This document shows, in pieces, positions 52,122-61,930 of a stretch of 64,000 nucleotides of DNA; positions within the stretch are counted from its first letter, which is position 1; every line of letters starts with the position of its first letter. The DNA comes from Scolanthus callimorphus. Taxonomy: Eukaryota; Cnidaria; Anthozoa; Actiniaria; Edwardsiidae. The position numbers were made by a program, and so were the translations under genes. Below the pieces are notes generated by a model. It made no database searches. It saw nothing but the letters and a program-made list of their open reading frames with translations, and was not told the DNA's origin. Location of the stretch: assembly GCA_033964015.1 (NCBI GenBank), contig CM066923.1, positions 9,909,978-9,973,977 on the forward strand. The letters run 5' to 3'.

Positions 52122-52360
52122 AATGGCTATATATCTGATGAGCAGACAGACCTATTAGAACAATATGAGGAGAATGGTTATAAGTGTATCGTTTCCAACG
52201 ATTATGATTTACTTATCAAGGAGATAAACGACTATATGTGTGATGTCCGTATTAGATGCAAGTTCTGTAAACGGAAATTCAAAACAAGAACAATACTAGG
52301 GAATCATCAAAAATATTTTCACAGGATATAAAAATATACCTATAATATAAATCATATAAT

Positions 52361-53544
52361 ATGGATATAGGCTATAAAGATACAGATCCTTTATTGAATC
52401 GTGGTGATAATCATGACCAAGATGGTGGTGAGGAAATACCCATGCATGAGTTACCTAGACCATCAACATCCACAGATTGGGTGGATGAAGGTGGAATGGA
52501 AGAAACCTCATTTGGTGGAATCACATTTACTGATTATAACCAACTTATTTTAGAAAGAGTAAGTGAAAAAAAAGAAGTTGATCAAATTATTAAGGAAATA
52601 TTTCCAAATGCTGATACAAGCCTATTTTTATCAAAAATAGATGAAATGAGTTTTATACGAGTTAAAGCAAAAACTACAAGTACTAGAACAATATGGCATT
52701 ACCTATTCAACGGTAAAAATATTAACAAAGGGTTACCAAACTCAATTATTAATGCTCTAGGGAAAGATATAAATAGAATAGCGATTGAAAATGAAGCATG
52801 GGAAAAGATAACAGAAGTACTTCCTATTGCTAATCGTGATGAACTTTTATATAGTAGAGATGAAAAAGATGGTAGAGTTATTGTTACTCTTAAAGATGGA
52901 AGTATTAAATGGTATTATTTATTTAATAAAAAAAATAGATTGAATAAAGATCTATTGAGAACGAAAACGCTTGTTGCTAAACTAGGAAAAACACGAGAGC
53001 AGATGCTTGATGAAAATGACCAAACGCAACAAAAAGAAGAAAAAGATAAAAGAGGTTTGATACAGAAACTGACAGATTTAGTAACACGAAGAGCTAGATA
53101 TACGAGTATTGAAGATACAACAGAAATAGACCATGAGATAAAAAATACTCAAGATAAAATAACTGAGGCTCAAGAGAAAATATCAGAATTAAAGGAAGAA
53201 CGTGAAGCACTAGAAGAAAGGATGTCGCTACGAGATCGGGTTAAGCGTATATTCAAAAAGCATGGTTTTACGGTGACAGCGGTGGTGTTAGCTGTGGGAA
53301 CTACTATCGGAGTTATTATTTCAAACTTAAGCAAGGGATTAGCAAATGTAGCCAAGGGTGTAGGGAAAGGATTAGTAGCTATTGGTAAAAAGCTTGGGGA
53401 ACTACTCCTGGTATGATCGGTACTATAGCGTCATTTGTCTTCCGATCTGCTGGAGAAGTGATTTCTTTCCTAGCTAAAAATGCTTGGTTACTGATTGTAG
53501 CAGTTGTTATGTATATGGTAAACCGTATAAAAGGTAAACGATAA
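52361..53544 (+). pseudogene. Coiled-coil membrane protein of the element, frameshifted near the end
   Basis: The open frame to 53416 gives 351 aa: an N-terminal acidic part, a basic middle, a coiled coil (about residues 255-290, EAQEKISELKEEREALEERM), then FTVTAVVLAVGTTIGVII and a Gly/Lys-rich amphipathic segment (GLANVAKGVGKGL). A shift near 53395 puts the original C-terminus (TPGMIGTIASFVFRSAGEVI and a further hydrophobic helix) in another frame, ending at 53544. Cnidarian Polinton-like elements have similar proteins; a membrane-active virion role is conceivable but unproven. Confidence 0.6.
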
Positions 53545-53545
53545 T

Positions 53546-54211
53546 ATGTATCATATGACAACAATCTTAACAATAGCGATGAGATCACCAGAGACTAGGG
53601 TATATCTTGATCCTCCTTTATCAAACGTGAAGGATATACAACTGGTAAGCTATTATGGTCCCACAGCTTGGGTACGATTTAGTGAAGATCAATATGTTTA
53701 CAAGAAATTAGAGAATAATGAGAAGGAAACACTACAAACCATCCCAGCAGGTGATTACACCCTGTTAACATTACAGCAAGCATTTGTACATGGTTTGAAA
53801 GGTAATAAATTTGGAATTATTATAGATAGTCATGGAAAGAATTTTATTTCAAATAAGACGGTTAATATCTTGTTATCCGATCAACTAGCAAAAAAATTAG
53901 GCGTTTCTGAAAAAATATTACCAGGTAAGTTATATCCAATACGGTGGATACCAGATAAACCACTGATGTTATTCTGTGATATTCTAGATAGGTATAAATC
54001 ATACATAAATACAAAAAACACTGAAGCAGAGATAACATTAACAACGAGCACACTATTAGCAGTTATACCATCCAAAGATTATGCTAGCATTCCTGTTTCT
54101 ATCGACTATGTATTGAACTATTTTACAATAAAACTACTTGATATCAAAGGTCGAAAGCCTGATTTTAAAAATGAACTGATTATAATCAATTTAAAAGTAA
54201 CACACTTTTAA
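53546..54211 (+). CDS. Element protein of unknown function, possibly a minor capsid protein
   Basis: 221 aa, intact, starting directly after the previous gene (ATG 53546). It is beta-rich in appearance; LGVSEKILPGKLYPIRWIP, LMLFCDILDRYKS and LLAVIPSK form the recognisable core. The block resembles a protein found in many cnidarian Polinton-like elements. I suspect a penton or minor-capsid role from position only, and do not claim it. Confidence 0.55.
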   Translation: MYHMTTILTIAMRSPETRVYLDPPLSNVKDIQLVSYYGPTAWVRFSEDQYVYKKLENNEKETLQTIPAGDYTLLTLQQAFVHGLKGNKFGIIIDSHGKNFISNKTVNILLSDQLAKKLGVSEKILPGKLYPIRWIPDKPLMLFCDILDRYKSYINTKNTEAEITLTTSTLLAVIPSKDYASIPVSIDYVLNYFTIKLLDIKGRKPDFKNELIIINLKVTHF

Positions 54212-54219
54212 TATATTAT

Positions 54220-54796
54220 ATGGAATACAACGAACTTTATCCACAATTACCTGCAGAGAATGGAGACAATTTTAGACTTCAAAAATCATGTGAGGTATTG
54301 CAAAACCTTGAACACGAGATTAAGCATTATGAGTGTATGCAGAAAAAATATACTAGAGTGAGGAAACTTATAGTATGGTCAACAGGTTCCACCTCTGTTT
54401 TGCTATCAGCCACTGGGTTGGCTCTGTCACTAACAGGTTTTGGAGCTTCTGTTGGAGGTCCAATAGGTGGAATCGGAGCTTTGTTCGGAGTTATAAGCAC
54501 GACAGCTGGCATAAAATTATCGAGAAAGATATCTAAACACGAAAAAAACATCACAACTAGCAAGAGCAAAGGTAAACACACTGGAAGGTATCATTTCAAA
54601 AGCTCTCTCTGATAATAAAATATCTGATGAAGAGTTTGCATTAATCATAAACGAGGCAACAAAATACCATAATATGAAAAAGGATATTAGAGTGAAATAC
54701 ATGAATGATGAAAAAAAAGAAGGCCCCAATATATCAGACCTCCGCACACAGATCCGAAAAGAGATGCTAGAAGAAATTTCAAAGAACGTGCGTTAA
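54220..54796 (+). pseudogene. Glycine-zipper membrane protein of the element, frameshifted
   Basis: The first frame (54220-54612, 130 aa) has a charged N-terminus and two hydrophobic Gly-rich segments (LLSATGLALSLTGFGASVGG and IGGIGALFGVISTTAG). Near 54565 the frame shifts; the continuation LEGIISKALSDNKISDEEFA and a helical C-terminus ends at 54796. It lies 8 bp after the previous gene on the same strand. Confidence 0.6.
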
Positions 54797-54877
54797 AAAT
54801 ATCATTTGACCGAACACCATATAACGGATGTATATATGAAATCCGATATACAAAGGAAAAAGATATAAACTACTAAT

Positions 54878-56393
54878 ATGTATATTATATATATGTTACT
54901 AGACGAATTTAAAAAGAAATATCCTAGAGCTGATTTAACAAAGTTTCATTTTGTTTCTGATGACTATGGTGGATATATCTACTGGAAATATAATAGACTC
55001 ACAGTTATGAGTTATGATGATCTAACAGGACAAACATGGATGTCTAATATACCAAGCGACTGGAAGAATATATTAAATACAGACCTTGGAATCAAAAAGT
55101 CTTTTCCTGATAGCTTGCAGTTAATGAATAAATCTTATCCAATTCCTGCAATTGATTTAAATTTAGCTGGATCGGATATTTCAAATTTATTAACAAATCT
55201 TGATATCTATGTATCACAAAAGCAGAAATTCACAGCTGATATGCGGGATATTTTCAAAGAAACTACTATAACATTCCGATCCGCTAAACAGTCAAAAAAA
55301 TGGTTACAGGGTCCTGATTTTAGCTATTGGCCACAACAGCTAAATTTTGCGGTCTTTTGCTCAACTTCGGGATGTGGGGTTAGTTTGAATGAAGCGAAAT
55401 CTTCCCTCCTGTGATATATAGCTTTATAAAATTCCATGTCTACTTCACAATTAGAAGAATATTATATGAGATGGGTTGCCCATTACCTGATGATATGGTG
55501 TTTGATCAAACAAATAACACCTATAATAAGGTAGTATTCCAAAGACTGTGCCATGAATTTGGATTAACTACTAACCCTGATTTTAGATATAAAGGTGGTC
55601 GAAACCATGGCTTAGGCGATATATTCTTAGACTATCCTGGGGAAGGGTATCGTAATGTACATGTCATTCGTGGTTATGACAAAGAGGCAGACACATGGCC
55701 TGATAAACTAAACCTATTTTCTGATCAGGGTGGAACACAAAATAATGGTAAGCTAGTAAGTTTTATCAGAAATGATACTCATGGTGGAAAGCAATATTCT
55801 TGGTTCACTCCTATCCAAACTCATGGTCTTACACGAGCAGGACTAGGTAGATTAAACCGAAGTGTTGAAGCTTTTGTTTATTGCACTTAGGGTCGCAAGT
55901 TAGTACAAGAAGTACTATTGTTGGAAATAGTGGCTCAGCTCAAGAGACTCAACAGGAATTTTTAACACTGTTTGAATCATCAGTGATTGAGAATTTTATC
56001 GTTGAATCAGTACAACGATATCAATTAGCAGTACAAGAGGCTAAGTTGAGACTTGATTTAGCTATTGCTGAGGGTGTTTGGCTACTACCTTCGAATCTAA
56101 TTATAAACAAAGAGAGTATTCTAGGTTATAATAACAAACTATTAAAAGCAACTAGTGATATGGGTTTTGGTGTTAATAATATAAATCAAGAAACAAAACA
56201 AGTGGGAATAAAACATAATTTTACACCTCCTAAAACAAAGCTTCCACATCATAATACAGTGGTTGAAAAGCCTGTGGTTGAGAAGTCTGTTGTGAAGTTG
56301 AAGATAAAACCCACTATAACAAAACATGAGAAAAATCTGATGTATATAACAACTGTAGCCAGTGCTGGAATAGTTTGGTTTATGTTCCGATAA
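54878..56393 (+). pseudogene. Conserved large protein of cnidarian Polinton-like elements, two frameshifts
   Basis: Three overlapping frames make one ancestral protein of about 500 aa: 54878-55414, 55411-55890 and 55881-56393. Landmarks are GPDFSYWPQQLNFAVFCSTS in the first, FHVYFTIRRILYEM, NHGLGDIF and YSWFTPIQTHGLTRAG in the second, and SQVSTRSTI, VQRYQLAV and WLLPSNLIINKESILGYNNK in the third, which ends in a short C-terminal hydrophobic helix. The shifts are near 55405 and 55886. I recognise the family as recurrent in cnidarian genomes but know no established function; its size and place in the cluster suggest a virion component. Confidence 0.65.
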
Positions 56394-56481
56394 AATAGAA
56401 ATTAATATATATATTATAGTATTATACCACAGTATATATTTTATTATTAATTCCATTATTATGGTAGTCAAAAGTAAAAAA

Positions 56482-56796
56482 TTATTTCTGACTATCATCC
56501 TTCTTTTTCCTACCTTGAGATTTTAAAACTTCGACACCCTCAGGAATGGTATCAAGATATTCGAATTTATATCTCTGTCCGTCGATCATAGATATACCGC
56601 TTTTAACATGGTTCGTACCTTCACATGCCATTTTTATCAAGCCTGAGTTAATCCCAAGGTGATCTGTACAAGCGTATAGACTTCTATAATATTTACCTTC
56701 ATCTGTATCACAGTTGATGGCCTTAACCAAATGACGATTCTTGTGATTGTTCCCAACAAAGGAATAATTTCTAGGTTTTTTAATTTTATCTGACAT
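56482..56796 (-). CDS. Small element protein, possible DNA-binding
   Basis: 104 aa, intact, on the minus strand. RSLYACTDHLGINSGLIKMA and SGISMIDGQRYKFEYL look like a short helix-turn-helix/NUMOD-like module followed by a strand. It is transcribed from the promoter in the right TIR and converges on the main gene cluster; the 88 bp between the two stop codons are AT-rich and hairpin-forming. Confidence 0.6.
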   Translation of the reverse strand: MSDKIKKPRNYSFVGNNHKNRHLVKAINCDTDEGKYYRSLYACTDHLGINSGLIKMACEGTNHVKSGISMIDGQRYKFEYLDTIPEGVEVLKSQGRKKKDDSQK

Positions 56797-56823
56797 TTCT
56801 TAAGTTAATAAAGTGTTTAACCC

Positions 56824-56845
56824 TTAAGTCCTTTTATATATGTGG
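56824..56845 (-). promoter_or_regulatory. TATA promoter of the right gene
   Basis: Minus-strand CCACATATATAAAAGGACTT, identical to 47539-47558, about 28 bp before the ATG at 56796. Confidence 0.6.
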
Positions 56846-56854
56846 AAAAAATAT

Positions 56855-57370
56855 ATTAGGGTATTCCCCAGCCTTATACATGCCCAGGCTTGCCCACAAT
56901 CTCATTTTTCAAGGGGAATACCCGTATGGTGACGTCATGGCTGTATCCGATGCTATGTATCCGATGCTATGTATCCGATGCTATGTATAACATCTTTCTA
57001 GGTTTTAGTATAACGATGTATCTAGGTTTTTAGTATAACAACATATTTAGGTTTGTCCACCATTTTGGATTTTAAAGATTGTCAGCCATTTTGGATTTTA
57101 AAGATTGTCTGCCATTTTGGATTTTAAAGATTGTCCGCCATTTTGGATTTTAAAGATTGTCCACCATTTTGGATTTTAAAGTTTGATTGACAGGTGTGGT
57201 TAAAAAATTTGATTGACAGACGAGGTTAAATAAATTTGATTGACAGGCGAGGTTAAATAAATTTGATTGACAGGTATTTGATTGACAGGCGAGGTTAAAA
57301 AAATTGGGGAATTCCCTAATTTAGTCACGTGATTTTCAAAATGCGCCAGAACATACCAATTACTACTACT
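56855..57370 (-). repeat. Right terminal inverted repeat of the 10.7 kb element
   Basis: Counterpart of 46628-47195. It carries a tandem CCGATGCTATGTAT (three copies near 56945-56987), the 26-bp array and TTTGATTGACAGG repeats. Confidence 0.85.
57052..57177 (-). repeat. 26-bp tandem array in the right TIR
   Basis: Four full and one partial unit AAAGATTGTCCACCATTTTG plus GATTTT, with variation at two bases after TGTC. Confidence 0.9.
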
Positions 57371-57375
57371 CAGAG
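57371..57375. repeat. Target-site duplication CAGAG, right copy
   Basis: Directly follows the terminus TACTACTACT; matches 46623-46627. Confidence 0.7.
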
Positions 57376-57480
57376 CTCTCCGATCTGAACTAAATCCTTC
57401 TCCAATCGAATGCGCGCTAAAATAAACTGGTGGTTCCATGGTGCGCGCTATTATTTGCGGTTCCTGACTCGGAAAAATTT
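57376..57480 (-). promoter_or_regulatory. Presumed displaced promoter/5' UTR of the CIP/KIP gene
   Basis: Without the element this sequence would lie 40-150 bp upstream of the CIP/KIP ATG. On the minus strand it contains TTTAGCGCGC (E2F-like) followed by GATTGG (inverted CCAAT box), a combination common in cell-cycle promoters. No experimental support; inference from position and motifs. Confidence 0.4.
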
Positions 57481-60400
57481 GAAGCGAACAATGCGATTAC
57501 GTATCCAAGATTTTGGGCAAGCTTGAACATGTAAACAGATCACGAACTTTCCGGAGTCAAGGAAGTATACAGAAATCCAAACAAAGCAAAATTGAAAGAA
57601 AATATACTATGAAATGTGGTTTAACATCCTTTAGGGGAAACTTTTTTCGTATGTCCAGTTTTGTTTGAGTTTCGTTATTATTTTCGGTAGTGTTTTTAGG
57701 GAGTTTTAAGGAGATTAAAATAGTTATGACGGGTGATCAATATACCGTGACCATTATCAAGAACGCGTGACGAGACCGTATAGGTCAGGAAACACAGGGG
57801 ACCCAAGCTTAGTATATGGCATGGTCCTGCCGTCAGCATTATTACAATAAATAATTGTATAATTCTGTTTTACGCTGACAGCCGTGTTTAAGAATAAAAG
57901 TATAAACAGACATGTATCCTTTGTAGTTCTTTAGAGAATATATATATATATAAAATCAATCGACAGCTTATTCCATAATTGACATATAATTGCCCTCCAT
58001 ATATCAGCAATATAATATGCAGTTCATATACATTTTGTAGGGCAATTTCTGACTTGAATTTTTAAAGGAAATTCTGAATTAGATTCAATGGCTATCGCCA
58101 ACTTTCTTTAGCGATTGTCGTATAAAATGCTTATCAGAAAATGTTGAACAGTGCGAATGGGACATTTTGGGCAAGCTTGAACGTGTAAACATCTATCACG
58201 AACTTTTTGGAGTGTACAGATATCTAAACAAAAGGTTATTCATATGAAAATGTACAATATTATTATATGATCTGATTCAACAAATTTAAAAACACCGTGT
58301 GTAGGGCGTTATATTCGCGGACTCGAAAATTTTGAAAAAATTCCATGAAATTTACGTTTCTTGTTTCTTGACCCCCCTCCCCTCTGGAATTTCCGAAGAA
58401 AAATACAGTATTTGTATGGAAAAGATCAGGTAAATTGACCCCCCTCCCCACCCCACTGTGTGCTTTTTGACACCGAGAGACTGCCATTTATGTTTTCGAA
58501 TATCCTAAGTTCGGTTCGATCAGGCCAAGGCTTCAACACATTGCTTTAAAATTTTGCGTCTTGACACTTCTTATGGTTCCTTTTAATTGGAAAAATAAGG
58601 AACGGGTTTCAAATGGAATGGAAACAGATAAAACCTCAATAGGACGGCGTTTAGATAGAGGTTTGGGGATTTTTGGCCATCATTTAGCTTCCGGATTTCG
58701 GAATATGTAAATTAGGCAAATCTAAAATAACTACATTTGAGGAAATGGAGTGGGTCGAGTACAATGCTCGTTTCACGCTTTTACATCATGAGCTTTTGGT
58801 ATAGTCCATGAGCCAATTCTCAAAAGAGGCCTAGAAAATGAATTTCGTAGCACCCCCATCCGGGCAAAGTGAATTTGGTATCAAATTAAAGCTCATGACC
58901 TATATTTTCAAAATCTACCTGTTTACATTTTTCAAACTTGAGCGTTAACGAGTTCTACTGCTGTTTTCGAGGGGGGTGGGGAGAGGATACTTTGGTTCCT
59001 GTTTTTCTTTTCAAATGAATCTTTGCTGATATCTGAACTGTACATGGGCAAAAACGTTTAAAATTTGCCAGGCACACGTGTTGTGCCATACTAAGTCTAC
59101 AGGTAAGGGCAGACTGGAATATTGGTTTCCATGGCAACAGACAGAGAAACAATATAGAATGGTGCTGGCATAGTAAGCTTTTTGGCTGATTTTAGTAAAC
59201 AAATATAACCTTAACATTCTTGTTTTCTGTCAAGGAAGTGAAAATATGGTAAAAATAAGAGCATAACATTGTAGTAGTACCGAAAAACCTTAATGTCTTG
59301 ACTCGTAGTGTTTCTGCTGCAATATAGGATCCATACAGTTTAGGGGCTCTACAGTCTACTTTATAAGAAACACTGTATGAGTTTTGTGAATAGTAATATT
59401 TCTTGAGCTTAAAGGTTGTATAAGCAAGAATTTTGCTGGAGTAATATTGCTATCCAAGAGAAGCTAGCTAGAACCTAGTGGTTCTGTTACCATGGTAACT
59501 GATTAAGGAAAAAATAGTCAAATTAATGCATTGTAAATTGCAACTTTGTAAGCGCAAATAAATGTTTGCATTTTGTTTCGTACGAAAGATTAATCTTTGA
59601 CATTGATTTTTTGTTTAACATTCCTCTTTTCTTTATTTCTCATCGAGATTGAATGATGGAATTGATTTAACGTTGTTGTTTTAACTTTCGCGGCAATTCT
59701 GCGACAAATCCGAGCCTCGTTTCCGAGCTTTCGCGGGAAATTCAACATGGATGAGTTTGGTTGATTTGTATTTCCTCATGGCAGGTAAAATATATTCAAG
59801 GTAAGTAAAAAGCATTTGAATAATGACTTCCACTTTTTATTTGAAAGTCTCATTAGATATTTTAGCGATGCGTAGATTTATCATATTATGGTGGTAGAAT
59901 AAGCTTAAAACTGTGATCTTTTTAAGGCCTTAACTTATTGCAAACCTTACGATACATCTAAATTGTATTTTAAATATTACGTTCGTTTCTCGGCAGAAAT
60001 ATAATTTGCGATTTTTGATGGTTTGCCGCAAAATATAATTGACCTATGCAAGTTTTTCATCCATCTTTGCCTACGTCGTCATTTCCGTGCACGTTTTATA
60101 ATATAATCATGTGAGTCAGGTCGATGTTTTCTAAAAGCGAGCATCCTTTCACGTCACGGCTTGCGTTCCTTTCAGTGCCGAAAAATCTAGAATTCTACCA
60201 GTATTTTCAATGACAAGAGCATCAATTTGAGGGAACGTCTTATTAACAGGCATATCGACTGAAAGTCTTTCATCATTTTCACTAAAATGGAGTATTCAAA
60301 TTTTTTTCAGTCATGAAATAATTTCTCGCGGACCCGCGCTAATAAAAAATGCAAGCTTGGCCGGTGTGCCTCAAATTTCAATCATCTACTAGCAAGAAAT

Positions 60401-61930
60401 TAAAGAACTAAAATATCCATGCGATCTATTAAAAACTTTTTCTCATTTCTTTCATTGTCTGTAGTGAAATGTTGAAGAAAAAAATAGCAAATTGCGGAAT
60501 ACGACTGACACTGACAATAAATTTCTATTTCGTTGTTTGTTGGCTCGTCCGTTTTGCGTGAAGAAGCCCTCGCGAGGCAAAATCTCTCAGTGTGCCTTTC
60601 TTAACACTATTAAGACTCAGTTTTTATCTATAAAATAAGTTCAGTAAATAATACCAAATATGTAAAGAGAAACTGGCAGCTGTTTTTAACACTATAAGCG
60701 AAATTTCTTCGCTTTAGTTCTATTAATGCTACGTTAGTAGGGTTTATAATAAATCCCTAACGGTGAAATGTATCTCTACTAAAACATTGTTTTCTACTTT
60801 CTGGTAATAAGACTTACAGTTTACTTGTTGAGCGTCGTCCTGAAGACTCCAGACACGACTAAACCAAGACGTAAACAGTTCAGAAGTGTTGTGATCCTCT
60901 AAGTCCATGTAAGTATATATTTTCTTTGACCAACATATCGCCGATTCTGCCTCAGAGTCCGACAAAAAAGAACAACAAGCATACTCGATCGGCACGTGGA
61001 GTGATTGGTCAGGCTCAAACCGTAAAAATACATACCCAACGGAAATAAACTAGACTCCGTTCATTTGGAAAGTCCCATTAATCTTTCTTGATTGGTTAGG
61101 CCAAACACGATCGCTTGAACATCACTTTCCGTTTTCGAATGTAGTGGTTTTGCATACACAACCTTCCAACCGAATAAGCAGAAAACATCAATTTGAAATG
61201 GAATCTTTTCTCTATGCTCATGTTCTAAGTATCTTTCACTCTCTGTGAACCCGACAGGCGTTTTGTTTCCTTTCTTTGCTACGGAAAAAGGTTGTACTTG
61301 CAGTTAGTAAAGCCAGTATTAAAAAGAAGACGGCTGCCATGTGGTTATGAAGGAACCGCTGACGTCACTGCATTCTAATTTTAGAATTGGAATGCGCCAG
61401 GCAATGTATTGTGGGATCAGGTGCTGCGAACAGGCTTCCTTCAAGTTTTTTAGTCCTTTTCTTTTTCCTTCCCTTTATGACAGCTTGAACCAACATAGCG
61501 TATCGTTTTATTGCATGTGTGAAATGTAAATCCTAGAAATGTTCTTTTTCTATAAGATATATTAAAAGACTAAACTGAAGAGTATACTACTATCAAAAAT
61601 CATCGTGTCAGCCGCGTCAAGCTTAGAGGGAAGTGTGAGATTTTAGGTAAGAATTTCACTAACTTTAAGAAGTTGAACCCGCCGTCATGCAATTTTCCGA
61701 AGTGTAATTTGCTGCAAAAAAAAAAAAATTATGAGAAGGCTGAAACCATTTTTTTATAACAATACTTCACTAAAAGATTGAAACGCCGACGAAATAAAAT
61801 GAATTGAGATTTTAGCACTTGTACCGCAAATGGGCATACAGATTGTAATTGCTGGATAAATACTACAAAATCCAGACAGGAAATTTAATTTTAGTTGATA
61901 GTTCCGTAATCGAATTTCTGTTTTTTTTAG
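57481..61930. other. Intergenic region, no gene recognised
   Basis: A stretch of about 65 bp with GGGCAAGCTTGAAC occurs twice in direct orientation (57515 on and 58169 on). TTGACCCCCCTCCC repeats lie at 58368-58450. The rest is AT-rich, with no convincing exon; a minus-strand frame at 60744-60995 is discussed among the rejected items. Confidence 0.45.

Larger units (their letters stand above)
50123..52331 (+). pseudogene. BRO-N / PD-(D/E)XK nuclease / zinc-finger gene, split by two insertions
   Basis: Three coding pieces in order. 50123-50219 reads YFKGKDIALALGY, the first half of a BRO-N domain. 50985-51401 reads PGLYSLIFASKLESA and VFSEVLPSIRKYG (second BRO-N half), then KGQPDLIIQ and CIEFKT, fitting the PD and ExK parts of a VRR-NUC-like nuclease. 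52122-52331 continues the nuclease (NGYKCIVSNDYD) and ends with a finger CKFCKRKF...HQKYFH and a stop. Insertions at 50220-50984 and 51402-52121 interrupt it. The start is missing or lost to upstream insertions. BRO-N proteins bind DNA in large DNA viruses; the nuclease role here is inference. Confidence 0.7.
46628..57370. mobile_element. Polinton-like (adintovirus-like) element, degraded, 10.7 kb
   Basis: Bounded by AGTAGTAGTAATTGGTATG and its complement, inside a 5-bp duplication. The terminal inverted repeats are about 0.5 kb. Coding content, left to right: the N-terminal part of a protein-primed DNA polymerase, a Crypton-like fragment, a broken BRO-N/nuclease/zinc-finger gene, four to six same-strand proteins of probable viral type, and a small minus-strand gene. 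The packaging ATPase, integrase, protease and most of the polymerase are absent. Several genes are frameshifted, so the element is not functional by itself. Confidence 0.85.

Noticed and set aside
57515..58230. Direct repeats of about 65 bp as LTRs of a small retroelement
   Set aside because: No TG...CA ends, primer-binding site or polypurine tract is visible between the copies.
60744..60995. Minus-strand open frame with MDLEDHNTSELFTSWFSRVW, ending near a GTAAAC/GTAAGT donor
   Set aside because: It could be the first exon of a minus-strand gene, but no second exon or domain was found, so I do not call it.
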